Shown here piece after piece: positions 1-8,500 of a stretch of DNA of 64,000 nt; the stretch's first letter is position 1; each line of letters begins with the position of its first letter. Position numbers and translations under genes: made by a program. Source of the stretch: JAHIVB01 sp964574705 (GTDB lineage: Bacteria; Bacillota_I; Bacilli_A; Izemoplasmatales; Hujiaoplasmataceae); the NCBI GenBank assembly GCA_964574705.1, contig CAZNOO010000003.1:1-64000 (forward strand). Direction: 5' to 3'. The notes under the pieces were generated by a model, which ran no database searches, had not been told where the DNA came from, and saw only the letters and a list, made by a program, of their open reading frames with translations.

Positions 1-22
1 TCACTTATTAGTGATTTTTTTT
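1..22 (+). terminator. Rho-independent terminator of a gene left of the window
   Basis: A short hairpin (TCACT, loop TATT, AGTGA) at 1-14 is followed directly by eight T. This suits the end of a plus-strand gene lying left of the window; the stem is only 5 bp, so it may be a weak terminator. Confidence 0.5.
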
Positions 23-92
23 ATTTTTACCTCTTGACATACTTACCGGTTGCTTCACTGGATTAATGGCTAGGTATAATTTGTTTTGCCGG

Positions 93-677
93 TTATTCTT
101 CATATTTTTTCATTTTTTCTTTCAATAGTTTTATAAGTTTCGTTCTACGCTCTTGAACCATACTTCTAGATTTCTTTAAAATCGCAGCTATAGCAGCATC
201 TGTTTTACCTTCATTGAATAGTTTTAATATTTGTTGATCAGTTGGTTCCAATTCGCTTACTAGATTCCACATAAGATCAGCCTGTTCTTGGTCTGTGCTC
301 TTTTCTCGGTTTTCCTTATAAGAATCGTCAGCAAATTCAAATTCGTAATTGTCGTACATGTAATCCATAGAAATTGAAAACCCACTTCTTGTTTTGGAAC
401 ATGTGTTACAATCAGCTCTGCATTTAACAAGCCCAAACTTTTTAGATGGAATCATGCATCTCGATTCAGTATCTTTTCTACGTCTTTCGTTACGTTCTTC
501 ATTTCTATGCCAACGGAAATACTCCTCCGTACAAGGAATAAATCTATAGTCACCATCACCATCTTTAATCGCTATCCAGCAAGGTAATGTGTTCTTGAAA
601 TCGTTCTGCAAAGTTTCTACGCTTCCATAGCCATACAACTTAGGATTTTGGTTTTTTACTTCTTTTGATAATTTCAT
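93..677 (-). CDS. Sigma-70 region-4-like helix-turn-helix regulator (194 aa)
   Basis: Residues about 141-190 (SELEPTDQQILKLFNEGKTD then AAIAAILKKSRSMVQERR) look like sigma-70 region 4, with the spacing of a helix-turn-helix that recognises a -35 element. There is no region 2, so it is probably an accessory or sigma-like regulator. The middle carries a cysteine cluster (C74, C86, C90, C93) that could bind metal, and an FEFADD stretch seen in small sigma-like proteins of Firmicutes mobile elements. The ATG at 677 is chosen over the longer frame (to 761) because GGAGGT at 685-690 precedes it with good spacing. It is the outermost visible gene of the defence-gene region. Its leader can fold strongly. 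Target genes cannot be told from sequence. Confidence 0.7.
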   Translation of the reverse strand: MKLSKEVKNQNPKLYGYGSVETLQNDFKNTLPCWIAIKDGDGDYRFIPCTEEYFRWHRNEERNERRRKDTESRCMIPSKKFGLVKCRADCNTCSKTRSGFSISMDYMYDNYEFEFADDSYKENREKSTDQEQADLMWNLVSELEPTDQQILKLFNEGKTDAAIAAILKKSRSMVQERRTKLIKLLKEKMKKYEE

Positions 678-689
678 AAAAAAATACCT

Positions 690-788
690 CCAAATCAGAT
701 TTGTATTCTGAAATGGAGATATCTTTCTCTTGTGGTGTAGACAGTCTGTAGGCTTCAGCAAAGAGAACGGATGAATATATCCATTTCA
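690..788 (-). promoter_or_regulatory. Structured leader of the sigma-like gene
   Basis: Upstream of the start at 677, bases 709-722 pair with 775-788 (14 positions, one mismatch), and nested inside 725-731 pair perfectly with 761-767, giving a long hairpin with a roughly 29-nt apical loop. Next to the ribosome binding site lies a 13-bp palindrome, CAAATC-A-GATTTG (691-703). This could be an RNA regulatory leader or an operator. It matches no riboswitch family I recognise. Confidence 0.45.
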
Positions 789-930
789 ATTTGCAGACCT
801 TTCTTCACAATAGATCGAACTGCATTATTTATTTGTTTTGCACTTCATTGTGACCAACCGAGCAAAGGATGTGAAGTACATTTGTGCACTAAAGTTCGTA
901 TAATAGTGTATGTATTTATCAAACAAAAAA

Positions 931-963
931 TGATATAATTAAATAGATAAATTTACACGATTT
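931..963 (+). promoter_or_regulatory. Extended -10 promoter with a copy of the island motif
   Basis: TGATATAAT at 931-939 is an extended -10 (TATAAT 934-939). ATTTACACGATTT at 951-963 lies where transcription would begin. It is the reverse complement, with one mismatch in 13, of the motif repeated four times at 11481-11560. Read in the direction of transcription, the motif has the same orientation here as it has in front of hsdM. Confidence 0.5.
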
Positions 964-990
964 GAACTTACAATCATATACTAATACATG

Positions 991-1013
991 TACCTAGTCC
1001 CAGGTAGGGACTA
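991..1013 (+). promoter_or_regulatory. Overlapping inverted repeats in the 5' leader
   Basis: TAGTCCC-AGGTA-GGGACTA (995-1013) is a perfect 7-bp inverted repeat. It shares bases with a second one, TACCT-AGTCCC-AGGTA (991-1006), so the two hairpins exclude one another. The element ends 14 bases before the GAGGTG ribosome binding site of the next gene. It could be an operator or a translational switch. Confidence 0.5.
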
Positions 1014-1039
1014 TTGTGTTATTGAAAGAGGTGTTACAT

Positions 1040-2767
1040 GTGAAATTCAGTACATTTCTAAAGAAAATATACAAAGTCAAAAATACGAAAATATCTTTAC
1101 AAGGGATATTTGTTTTGAGGCTTTTTCAAACATGTAGCACTAATTTCTCATATACAGAGGATTATTGTAAGAAGCTACTTAATGGATCAAAACCTTTAAA
1201 CGAAGAGTTGAGATCATTTGTTTCAAATGAAAGCAATTATGATGAATTACCAAAATTCTTTGAAGAACATATCAATAAGAATCACTTAATTGATTTACTT
1301 GATGAATTTGAAATAGCTGATGATATAAAAAAAGACTACAGCATTTTCGCTGAAGCCTTAGCTATTCAATTTGAGAACTATATTAAGTATGGTGAAGAGA
1401 ATTTACCTACTTCTGTTAATTCAATATATGAGATACTTATTGATCAGTATGGCAATGGGGCAGTTGAAAATTCAAACGAAAAAGCATTAGCTGCTGCAAA
1501 ACAGTATTTATATCATGCAATAACATCACTATCATCTATAAGAGTTCAAGAAGATATTTTAACCTTACAAGAACCATTTGAAAGTTTCTTCAGTAACATC
1601 TACAAAGCATTCAGGGTTTACGAATCAAAATGCAATCTTGATGGTAAAGAAATATATAAATACGTACTTAATAAGTTAATTGAAGGTAAAGAGCAAATTG
1701 ATGACTACTTAAAGAGAGCTAGTGAAATTGGTGCATTACCTATCGAGCTTACAAAAGAAATTCAGTTCACAATATACGATAATTATAAATTTGACGATAA
1801 AGATATCGAGTTATCAATTCAACTATTCGAAAAAAACGAGCAACAAAGGATACTTGATGAATTTAAAAAACTTGAATTTTATCCAGTGAATGAAATCTTT
1901 TTTACACAGCGAATATCGTTTCGTATCGAAGGTCAGGAAGGCAATATCATGGACCAAGCGTTTCGTATTTGTTTTCAATCATTAGCAATTTTCGAGTCTA
2001 TTGAACTGAACATTGATGCTGAGTATCCTGTTCTAAAAAGCATTTCTAAAAAGATAATTGATGCTATCCCAAAACTAGAACTCTCAACAATACAATATGT
2101 TGTAGATGGTACCTATTTCCCAGAAAAAGATATTATTGATTATGCTCCGTCAGTTGTAATGAGATTAGTAATGAAAGACGGTTCATCTACTGAAGGTCAT
2201 TTACTAAAACGAGATATGTCAACTCATCCTTATTTATGTGAAAAAGCACCACTTGAAGTAAATTTCAAAGGACTATTTCATAAATTTAATGACGTATGGA
2301 AAATATCAGGACATGATGGTATGGCTATTGAGTTCTATACATTCAATAGAGATAAAACTTTTAGGCATCATCTTGTTCAACCTACATCAAAAGCAAGAAT
2401 TTATAGGCTGATCAGAGAGCAAACACATATGGTATATCATGATGATATTATTGGATTCATGTATATGGGATTGGTATCACAATTGAGAGTTCCAAAAGGT
2501 ACTTCGATGGAGGAAATTTCAAAAATGACTAGCGACGAGCGAATTGCAATAGGACATGATGTTCTAGTAGGATATGGCTTCTATGATAATGAAAAATATA
2601 GTTTTGAAATTACAAAAGAAGATTCCTTAAGTGGAAAAGAACCAGTAGACTCAAAATTTGATTTTCGTATGTTTACACCATTAATCAGGCACATTCACTT
2701 CAATGATTTTTATTACAAAAATAAGGACAGAATTGAAAAAGAACTCAAGGAAAAAAAGAGCAAATAA
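1040..2767 (+). CDS. Unrecognised 575-aa protein of the defence island
   Basis: I do not recognise this protein. The GTG at 1040 is taken as start because GAGGTG (1028-1033) precedes it; the frame could extend to a GTG at 1016 without a ribosome binding site. No signal peptide or membrane segment is visible. The N-terminal 50 residues (LQGIFVLRLFQTCSTNFSYT then EDYCKKLLNGSKPLNEELRSF) resemble a compact helical, helix-turn-helix-like domain. The middle is charged and helical, and the C-terminal 200 residues look alpha/beta with several His and aromatic residues. It is the only plus-strand gene in the island and has its own promoter and two operator-like elements. Its place beside restriction genes suggests a defence or stress role, which is inference only. 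Confidence 0.75.
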   Translation: MKFSTFLKKIYKVKNTKISLQGIFVLRLFQTCSTNFSYTEDYCKKLLNGSKPLNEELRSFVSNESNYDELPKFFEEHINKNHLIDLLDEFEIADDIKKDYSIFAEALAIQFENYIKYGEENLPTSVNSIYEILIDQYGNGAVENSNEKALAAAKQYLYHAITSLSSIRVQEDILTLQEPFESFFSNIYKAFRVYESKCNLDGKEIYKYVLNKLIEGKEQIDDYLKRASEIGALPIELTKEIQFTIYDNYKFDDKDIELSIQLFEKNEQQRILDEFKKLEFYPVNEIFFTQRISFRIEGQEGNIMDQAFRICFQSLAIFESIELNIDAEYPVLKSISKKIIDAIPKLELSTIQYVVDGTYFPEKDIIDYAPSVVMRLVMKDGSSTEGHLLKRDMSTHPYLCEKAPLEVNFKGLFHKFNDVWKISGHDGMAIEFYTFNRDKTFRHHLVQPTSKARIYRLIREQTHMVYHDDIIGFMYMGLVSQLRVPKGTSMEEISKMTSDERIAIGHDVLVGYGFYDNEKYSFEITKEDSLSGKEPVDSKFDFRMFTPLIRHIHFNDFYYKNKDRIEKELKEKKSK

Positions 2768-2802
2768 AAAAGCGACTCAACTCAATTAAGAGCTGGGGCG
2801 CT
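2766..2802 (-). terminator. Terminator between convergent genes
   Basis: Bases 2771-2783 pair with 2790-2802 (13 positions, two mismatches and one G-T) around an AATTAA loop. On the minus strand the hairpin is followed by a T-rich run (complement of 2763-2770), so it serves the minus-strand gene at 2813 best. On the plus strand the trailing sequence is only moderately T-rich. Confidence 0.65.
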
Positions 2803-2812
2803 ATTCATATAT

Positions 2813-3454
2813 CTATTCTTTATTTGCCTTTTCTTCAAATTCAAAATGTGCTTTAAACTTTCCATCTTCGTATTCATATACATTTCCACAATCACCACAA
2901 AGGAAAGTGTATCCCGTCGGATCGGTGTGAACCATGTAATCACTTGAACATTTAGGACACAGAAGTTTAGATTCCAATTCCTCTATTTCCTCTAAGAAAT
3001 CATCATACCACTCTTCAACACCTAAATCATATGACGCTTCATCATCAATCAACTCATAGGGACCAAAGTCAAACTCACTGCATAAAACAATGAAATCCAC
3101 AAAATTCTCGGGATAAGCATTCATTCCAAATACTTCTACATCATCATCGTTCTCGATATGAATGGTAATCTTCCATTCTTCACCATCTAACACAGTTTCT
3201 GTAGGTCTGTATTCATTGTTCCAACTCAAAATATTAATATCTTCTATAGCCTTTTTAATGAAAGATTCAAACTCCTCTTTAGTTCCACCTAGTGAAAACA
3301 TCATAGTAGGTTCAGTTGCCTCTTTTATAATTTCACCATCTTCATCGTATCCAAAATAATGAGTCATTTCTTCATCCATGTAGACGTGTCTTGTAAATGT
3401 TATTCCAGTAATGCTCAGTTCTTTATAGTTTTTAGATTTCATAATTTCTTCCAT
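2813..3454 (-). CDS. Acidic protein with C-terminal zinc ribbon (213 aa)
   Basis: A very acidic soluble protein, rich in Asp and Glu throughout, with a C-terminal zinc ribbon: CPKC at 166-169 and CGDC at 186-189. The zinc ribbon could contact nucleic acid or protein; the acidic bulk might mimic DNA, but nothing specific supports that. I do not recognise the family. The ATG at 3454 follows AGGAAGG with good spacing. The stop of the HEPN-like gene lies only 9 bases upstream, so the two are co-transcribed and probably translationally coupled, and may work together. The gene ends at the terminator at 2771-2802. Confidence 0.7.
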   Translation of the reverse strand: MEEIMKSKNYKELSITGITFTRHVYMDEEMTHYFGYDEDGEIIKEATEPTMMFSLGGTKEEFESFIKKAIEDINILSWNNEYRPTETVLDGEEWKITIHIENDDDVEVFGMNAYPENFVDFIVLCSEFDFGPYELIDDEASYDLGVEEWYDDFLEEIEELESKLLCPKCSSDYMVHTDPTGYTFLCGDCGNVYEYEDGKFKAHFEFEEKANKE

Positions 3455-3463
3455 ATACCTTCC

Positions 3464-4002
3464 TCACTCATTTTTGAAAAAGTCTAATCCTGATTCTTTT
3501 AACCACTCAATTGTGAGATCATCAACACCCGAAGAATAAGGATAATAATCTCCTTGTTTTATTTTCTCTATTATCTGTTCATCTATATAATTCGTAATTT
3601 CCTTCAACTCGTTATAAGGAAATCTTACCTCAAGCGCATGTCGTCTTGCATCGCTACGATATCTATATTGTGGATGAAATAGATAATTCCTAAATCTTTT
3701 TAAGACTGTGACTTTATGATGATTGTTAGTTGAGTCCGTAAAAGGTACTTCTACTAGTTCTCTTAGCGTCTCAATCTCATCCTTGAAATCATCATAGTCA
3801 GATAATCTAGCATTTTTTTATCACTATCATGATAGATTCCTTCTATAACTACATACAATGTAGCTGCCCAATATAATCTGTAATAATATTTGTTGTTCGA
3901 AGATGAATCTTTACTTTCATCTAATGTTTTATTCATTGCATATTGCGAGAATCCAAACTTTTCTGTAATATCATAACATAGCATCTTTCCTTTTTTATTC
4001 AT
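3464..4002 (-). pseudogene. HEPN-like protein gene interrupted by a frameshift at a run of seven A
   Basis: From the ATG at 4002 (GGGAGA just upstream) the frame runs to the A7 tract (complement of 3813-3819), then hits a stop 19 codons later. Shifting by -1 (or adding one A) at the tract opens a continuous frame to the TGA at 3464, giving about 179 aa. The shifted half has RFRNYLFHPQ at 103-112. This contains R-x4-H (R105, H110), the catalytic signature of HEPN ribonucleases common in toxins and abortive infection. The downstream gene starts 9 bases after the restored stop, which shows the shifted frame is the real one. The cause may be a recent homopolymer mutation, a sequencing error, or productive slippage on the A7 run. 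The unshifted product lacks the R-x4-H motif. Confidence 0.7.
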
Positions 4003-4030
4003 TTTTTCTCCCATACACTTAAATAAGAGC

Positions 4031-4876
4031 CTATCTTGGATAGACTTCTTCTAGTGCTTTCCCTTCTTTAGTCTTCCAAACTTTCCAACCACTATTACTT
4101 CCTAAAGAAACGATATCTGCTGCAGTGCTTGGTGAATTAAATCCGTAATCCTTAACAAAAGTTAGAGTTCCATTTCGATCTTCAATAATACCTTCGTCGA
4201 TTAACTTATCTCTAAACTTCAGTTCATTTGAAGCTCGCTTGTGCTTTGTCGGTTCTGAACGAGCAATTGATCCTTTGAGCACAACAAACTTCTCATCAAC
4301 ATACACACCTTGACCATCCCATAAGTTATCTTTACTTTTAAAATAGAAATACGTTTCATCTGTTAGTTGTTCTTTTTCAATTTCAGGAACAAATACATTG
4401 AATCCTAATGCCTTTACAAGTGTTTTAATGGTTTCAAAATAAACTAAGCACTCATTCATCTTTGATTCAGGGATTGATGTATATTTCCCACCATTACCAT
4501 TTTCAACTTTGAAGCGATCTGTTTCTAGTGCCTTTTGTATCATTAATTGCTCTAAATAAGTCAAATGAGCTTTATCAAATGTGCCACTAAGATTTTGAAT
4601 AGTGTAGACCCCATTCCAGAAGTCTTTTTTCTTTTTATGTTCTTGTAACCTTGTATATATATTTTCTGATTCTCCGATGTAAACCATCTTATCTCCAGCA
4701 GAATCAATACCTACTAAAATATAACAACCGATATTATCTATATCAGCTTTTCGATTGTCAATCTCTGATTTGGCTACATAAACAATTCTTATCGCTTCAG
4801 TTGTTATACGTGCTTGGCTAATTTTGCTTGCATCTCCTGTTGGTAAATATATTTCTATTGTTTTAGCTAATATCAT
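4031..4876 (-). CDS. GIY-YIG nuclease-domain protein with C-terminal DUF4357
   Basis: Residues 50-110 form a GIY-YIG domain: GCYILVGI replaces GIY, VYIGES (65-70) gives YIG, R76 and E109 sit at the expected catalytic positions. The last 90 residues (KGSIARSEP ... LVDEG-type block IDEGIIEDRNGTLTFVKDYG ... SPSTAADIVSL) match DUF4357, a domain often appended to restriction and methylase proteins. No membrane segment. The ATG at 4876 follows GGGGGG with 4-base spacing. It is co-directional with the nuclease-like gene upstream and the hsd genes. It could be an accessory DNA nuclease, but GIY-YIG/DUF4357 proteins of this kind have no settled function. Confidence 0.85.
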   Translation of the reverse strand: MILAKTIEIYLPTGDASKISQARITTEAIRIVYVAKSEIDNRKADIDNIGCYILVGIDSAGDKMVYIGESENIYTRLQEHKKKKDFWNGVYTIQNLSGTFDKAHLTYLEQLMIQKALETDRFKVENGNGGKYTSIPESKMNECLVYFETIKTLVKALGFNVFVPEIEKEQLTDETYFYFKSKDNLWDGQGVYVDEKFVVLKGSIARSEPTKHKRASNELKFRDKLIDEGIIEDRNGTLTFVKDYGFNSPSTAADIVSLGSNSGWKVWKTKEGKALEEVYPR

Positions 4877-4889
4877 GTTACCCCCCTTT

Positions 4890-5546
4890 TTACAAACTTT
4901 TTATCTTTTGAATTTCATTTGTTATATTATCGTAAAAATACATTGCATCATAAAAAACTAGAATTACACCTTTGAAAAATGTCTTTTCAGCTTCTTGCTC
5001 CTTAGCCTCTTTGTAAATATTAATAAACTGTTCAACTTCATACATATCTTTCGCCCTAAATGCGGATGAAACACAAAAATAGACTTGCTTCACTCCATTA
5101 TAATTACCTTTTTGAAGTTTTTCTAATTTATCAAATAATCTTTCTTTAAAAATATCACTTGAATAGTCAACCTTTCTTGCATTCTCAATTGGCATTATCC
5201 CTGCAAGTTCGCCATTCAATTCAACTATTCTAAACAAATGAGCTTCTTCTTCCACTTCAGCTAGTCTAATGTTTCGTTGTAAAATGAATTTAAACTCTTT
5301 TATATTATCATATTCATTTCTTTTATCCTTGCACATATGTAGTGTTACATTATCTTTTGTACAATACTCGAAAAGTTTCGTTTGTAAGTGATCAATTGTT
5401 AATTCAGAATAAGTAACTTCAATTCCAATCTTCTTATCTTGACTATAAATATCTGGTAGTCTTTCTTTTTGGCTATCGCCATGAATTAAATTAGTTTTAG
5501 GGAAAATATACTTGTTTATTAAATTAAAACATTGCTTTTCATTCAT
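4890..5546 (-). CDS. Unrecognised protein, possible PD-(D/E)XK-like fold (218 aa)
   Basis: I do not recognise the family. Residues around 30-46 (ERLPDIYSQDKKIGIEVTYS) have a P-D ... hydrophobic-E-V-T layout that recalls the core of restriction-endonuclease-like folds, where the final Lys is sometimes replaced. The rest is mixed alpha/beta with no membrane segment. The poly-G ribosome binding site (complement of 5556-5563) is rather far from the ATG at 5546, so the exact start is uncertain. The gene lies 20 bases after hsdR and 13 bases before the GIY-YIG gene, within one apparent transcription unit. A DNA-targeting role in the restriction locus is plausible but unproven. Confidence 0.6.
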   Translation of the reverse strand: MNEKQCFNLINKYIFPKTNLIHGDSQKERLPDIYSQDKKIGIEVTYSELTIDHLQTKLFEYCTKDNVTLHMCKDKRNEYDNIKEFKFILQRNIRLAEVEEEAHLFRIVELNGELAGIMPIENARKVDYSSDIFKERLFDKLEKLQKGNYNGVKQVYFCVSSAFRAKDMYEVEQFINIYKEAKEQEAEKTFFKGVILVFYDAMYFYDNITNEIQKIKSL

Positions 5547-5566
5547 AGGTTTATAGTCCCCCCCTT

Positions 5567-8500
5567 TTATAACCCAAAGAATCTATTGAAGAAATCCTTC
5601 AGTTTTTCAATAACAGTTTTCTTTATTTCACTTCTACTCCCACCAAACATTGATACTGAAGGAAGTATTTTAACAATTGATGTTCCTGTTTCACGAATTT
5701 CACCATTCCTAAATGCTTCAACTATAAAGTTTTTGGTTTCCTCAGCATTCAAGTTCAGTTCTTGGATTATTTTTTCCAACTCTTCGGCTTTCTTATTACT
5801 TATATACGACTCCCACTCATCCGTTACAGTAGAGTCAATCGTTAGTGATGCAATAAAACTAAGAATTAGATCCTTTTTGTTTCTTAATGAAGGAGAGGAA
5901 TCTATCGCTTTTCTAATCTCGATTTCTTTATCTTCAATATTATCTCCATGCAGTTTATCTACTAACATTAATATATAATCAATATTTACCTCAACTGATT
6001 TTACGAGTTCAATCTCAAATTCAATTTCCTCGTTAATTGCTTCAGCGTCTCCATCTCTTGTTTTCCTGTATTTATCATACAATCCTAAATATATGCTTTG
6101 ATAATCCTGATAATCAAAATCACTTAAGATTTCTTGTCCTTTAAAGTCGTCAAAACTTACAAGAATATTTTTGGTTTTCAATATTTGATTAAAGAGGAAG
6201 ATAAACGCTTTTTCTGCCTTCTCACTCATAATTTGATGACCCAATGGATATTGGTCTAATAGTTCTTGCACAAGATTTTTGTACCCTTTAAAACCTTCAT
6301 ATCCCTCATAGTATTCTTTAAAAGATTTTAGTAGAACTATTCCACCTGCGTCTTTATCACCAAAGATACTAATTGCATGATTTACTTGTGGTTCTAAATT
6401 ACGGAAACAAATGACATTTCCGAAGGTTTTGATAGAGTTTAAAATTCTATTTGTTCTTGAGAATGCTTGGATGAGTCCGTGCATTCTTACTTTTTTATCT
6501 ACCCAAATAGTATTTAAAGTAGTAGCGTCAAATCCTGTTAAGAACATATTTACAACAATTAGCAAATCTACTTCTTTATTCTTTACTCTCAAACTTAAAT
6601 CTTTATAGTAATTTTGAAACTTATCACTGGATGTATCATAACTTGTACCGAACATTTCGTTATAATCTTTGATTGCATCTTCAAGGAAATCTCTTGATGG
6701 TTTATCCAGATTTTCAGCACTCTCATTATTTTCGTCAAAAATACCATCTAATGATTCATTTGGACTCCAACTAAATATTGTAGCTACTTTTAGTCTGCTC
6801 ACAGGAACAAAGTCCTCTTGTTGTTTTTTGAATTCTAAATAATATTTTTTTGCAGCTTTGATACTAGCTACAGCAAAAATAGCGTTGAATCCAGTCGTTT
6901 TAATTGATTGGCGATTTTCAACACTTTTTTTGTTTTCTGCTTTATCTTTATTCTTTGCAACCTCTTCTACATTCAGTAGTTTACTAAAGCTATATGCCTT
7001 CTCATTACGCTTTGTCTTTTGAGCAAAGTGTTCTAATGTATAAGCAACATTAACTGAAATACGTAAATCATCTAATAGAGCTTCTTCACGTTGAATATCC
7101 CATACCTCTTCAATATCGTCTATATAAGCAGAAGCTTTTGCAGTATTAAGATAATCTATTCTAAATGGTAATACATTTCCATCATGAATCGCATTAACAA
7201 TTGTATATGTATGTAGTTTTTTACCAAATGCTTGTTCAGTTGTTTTCAAAGTAGGGAATTTACTACTAACTGAAGCATTAATTGCAAATATAGGTGTCCC
7301 TGTAAATCCGAAAATGTAGTACTTCTTAAACGATTTTATAATATCACGATGCATGTCCCCAAACTGAGAGCGATGGCACTCATCAAAAATAATGACAATT
7401 TCATCAGAATAGATATCGTGTTTTGGATTTTTCTTAATGAAGATTGCTAGTTTTTGAATTGTTGTAATAATGATTCTCGCATTCGGATCTTCTAATTGTT
7501 TTTTAAGTACTGCAGTACTCGTGTTAGAGTTAGCTGCACCTCTCTCAAATTTATCGTATTCTTTCATCGTCTGATAGTCTAAGTCTTTTCTATCAACTAC
7601 GAATAGTACTTTCTTAATATAATCTAACTCAGTAGCAATACGTGCTGTTTTGAATGATGTTAACGTCTTCCCTGAACCAGTAGTATGCCAAACGTAACCC
7701 CCAGCTTCTAGTTTCCCGTATTTCTTACCATTGTGGGCAATATTTATTTGACTAACTATTTTCTCTGTGGCAGCAATTTGATAAGGTCTCATAACAAGAA
7801 GTAAATCTTCTACAGTGAACACACAATATTTAGTAAGTACATTTAACAGGGTATGCTTTGATAAGAACGTAGCAGTAAAGTCATTCAAATCAAGAATGTT
7901 GATGTTCTTCTCGTCTGCCCAATAACTTGTAAATTCAAATGAATGACTTGTTTTCTTTTTAGATGTGTTTGATCCTTTATTTTCTTTGGTAGCTAGTTCT
8001 CTTGTTGTATTGGAATAATACTTCGTTTCTGTACCATTTGATATGACAAAAATCTGTGCATATTGGTATAAACCATTATCTGCCCAGAAACTTTCGTTTT
8101 CATATCGTCTAATTTGATTAAAGGCTTCTTTAATAGAAACTCCTCTACGTTTTAACTCAATATGAACTAGAGGTAACCCATTCACAAGAATCGTAACATC
8201 ATAGATATTTTTACGTTTTCCTTCCACTTCATATTGGTGGATTACTTGTAGTTGGTTGTTATGAATGTGTTTTTTATCAAGTATACGGATATTAATAGAA
8301 GATCCATCATCCTTAGTTAAGTTATAGATATAATCTTCTTGTATTTTTCTAGTTTTATCAACAATATCCTCATTCAGATTATCAATGTATTTATTGAAAA
8401 TATCATTCCACTCGTTATCAGAGAATTTATAGTTATTTAGTCGTTCTAGTTGATTTCGAAGATTAGATACTAAATCAGTATTAGTATGGATATTAACAAA

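Noticed and set aside
5532..5978. 148-aa plus-strand frame antisense to hsdR
   Set aside because: It lies opposite the intact hsdR C-terminus, has no ribosome binding site and no domain features.
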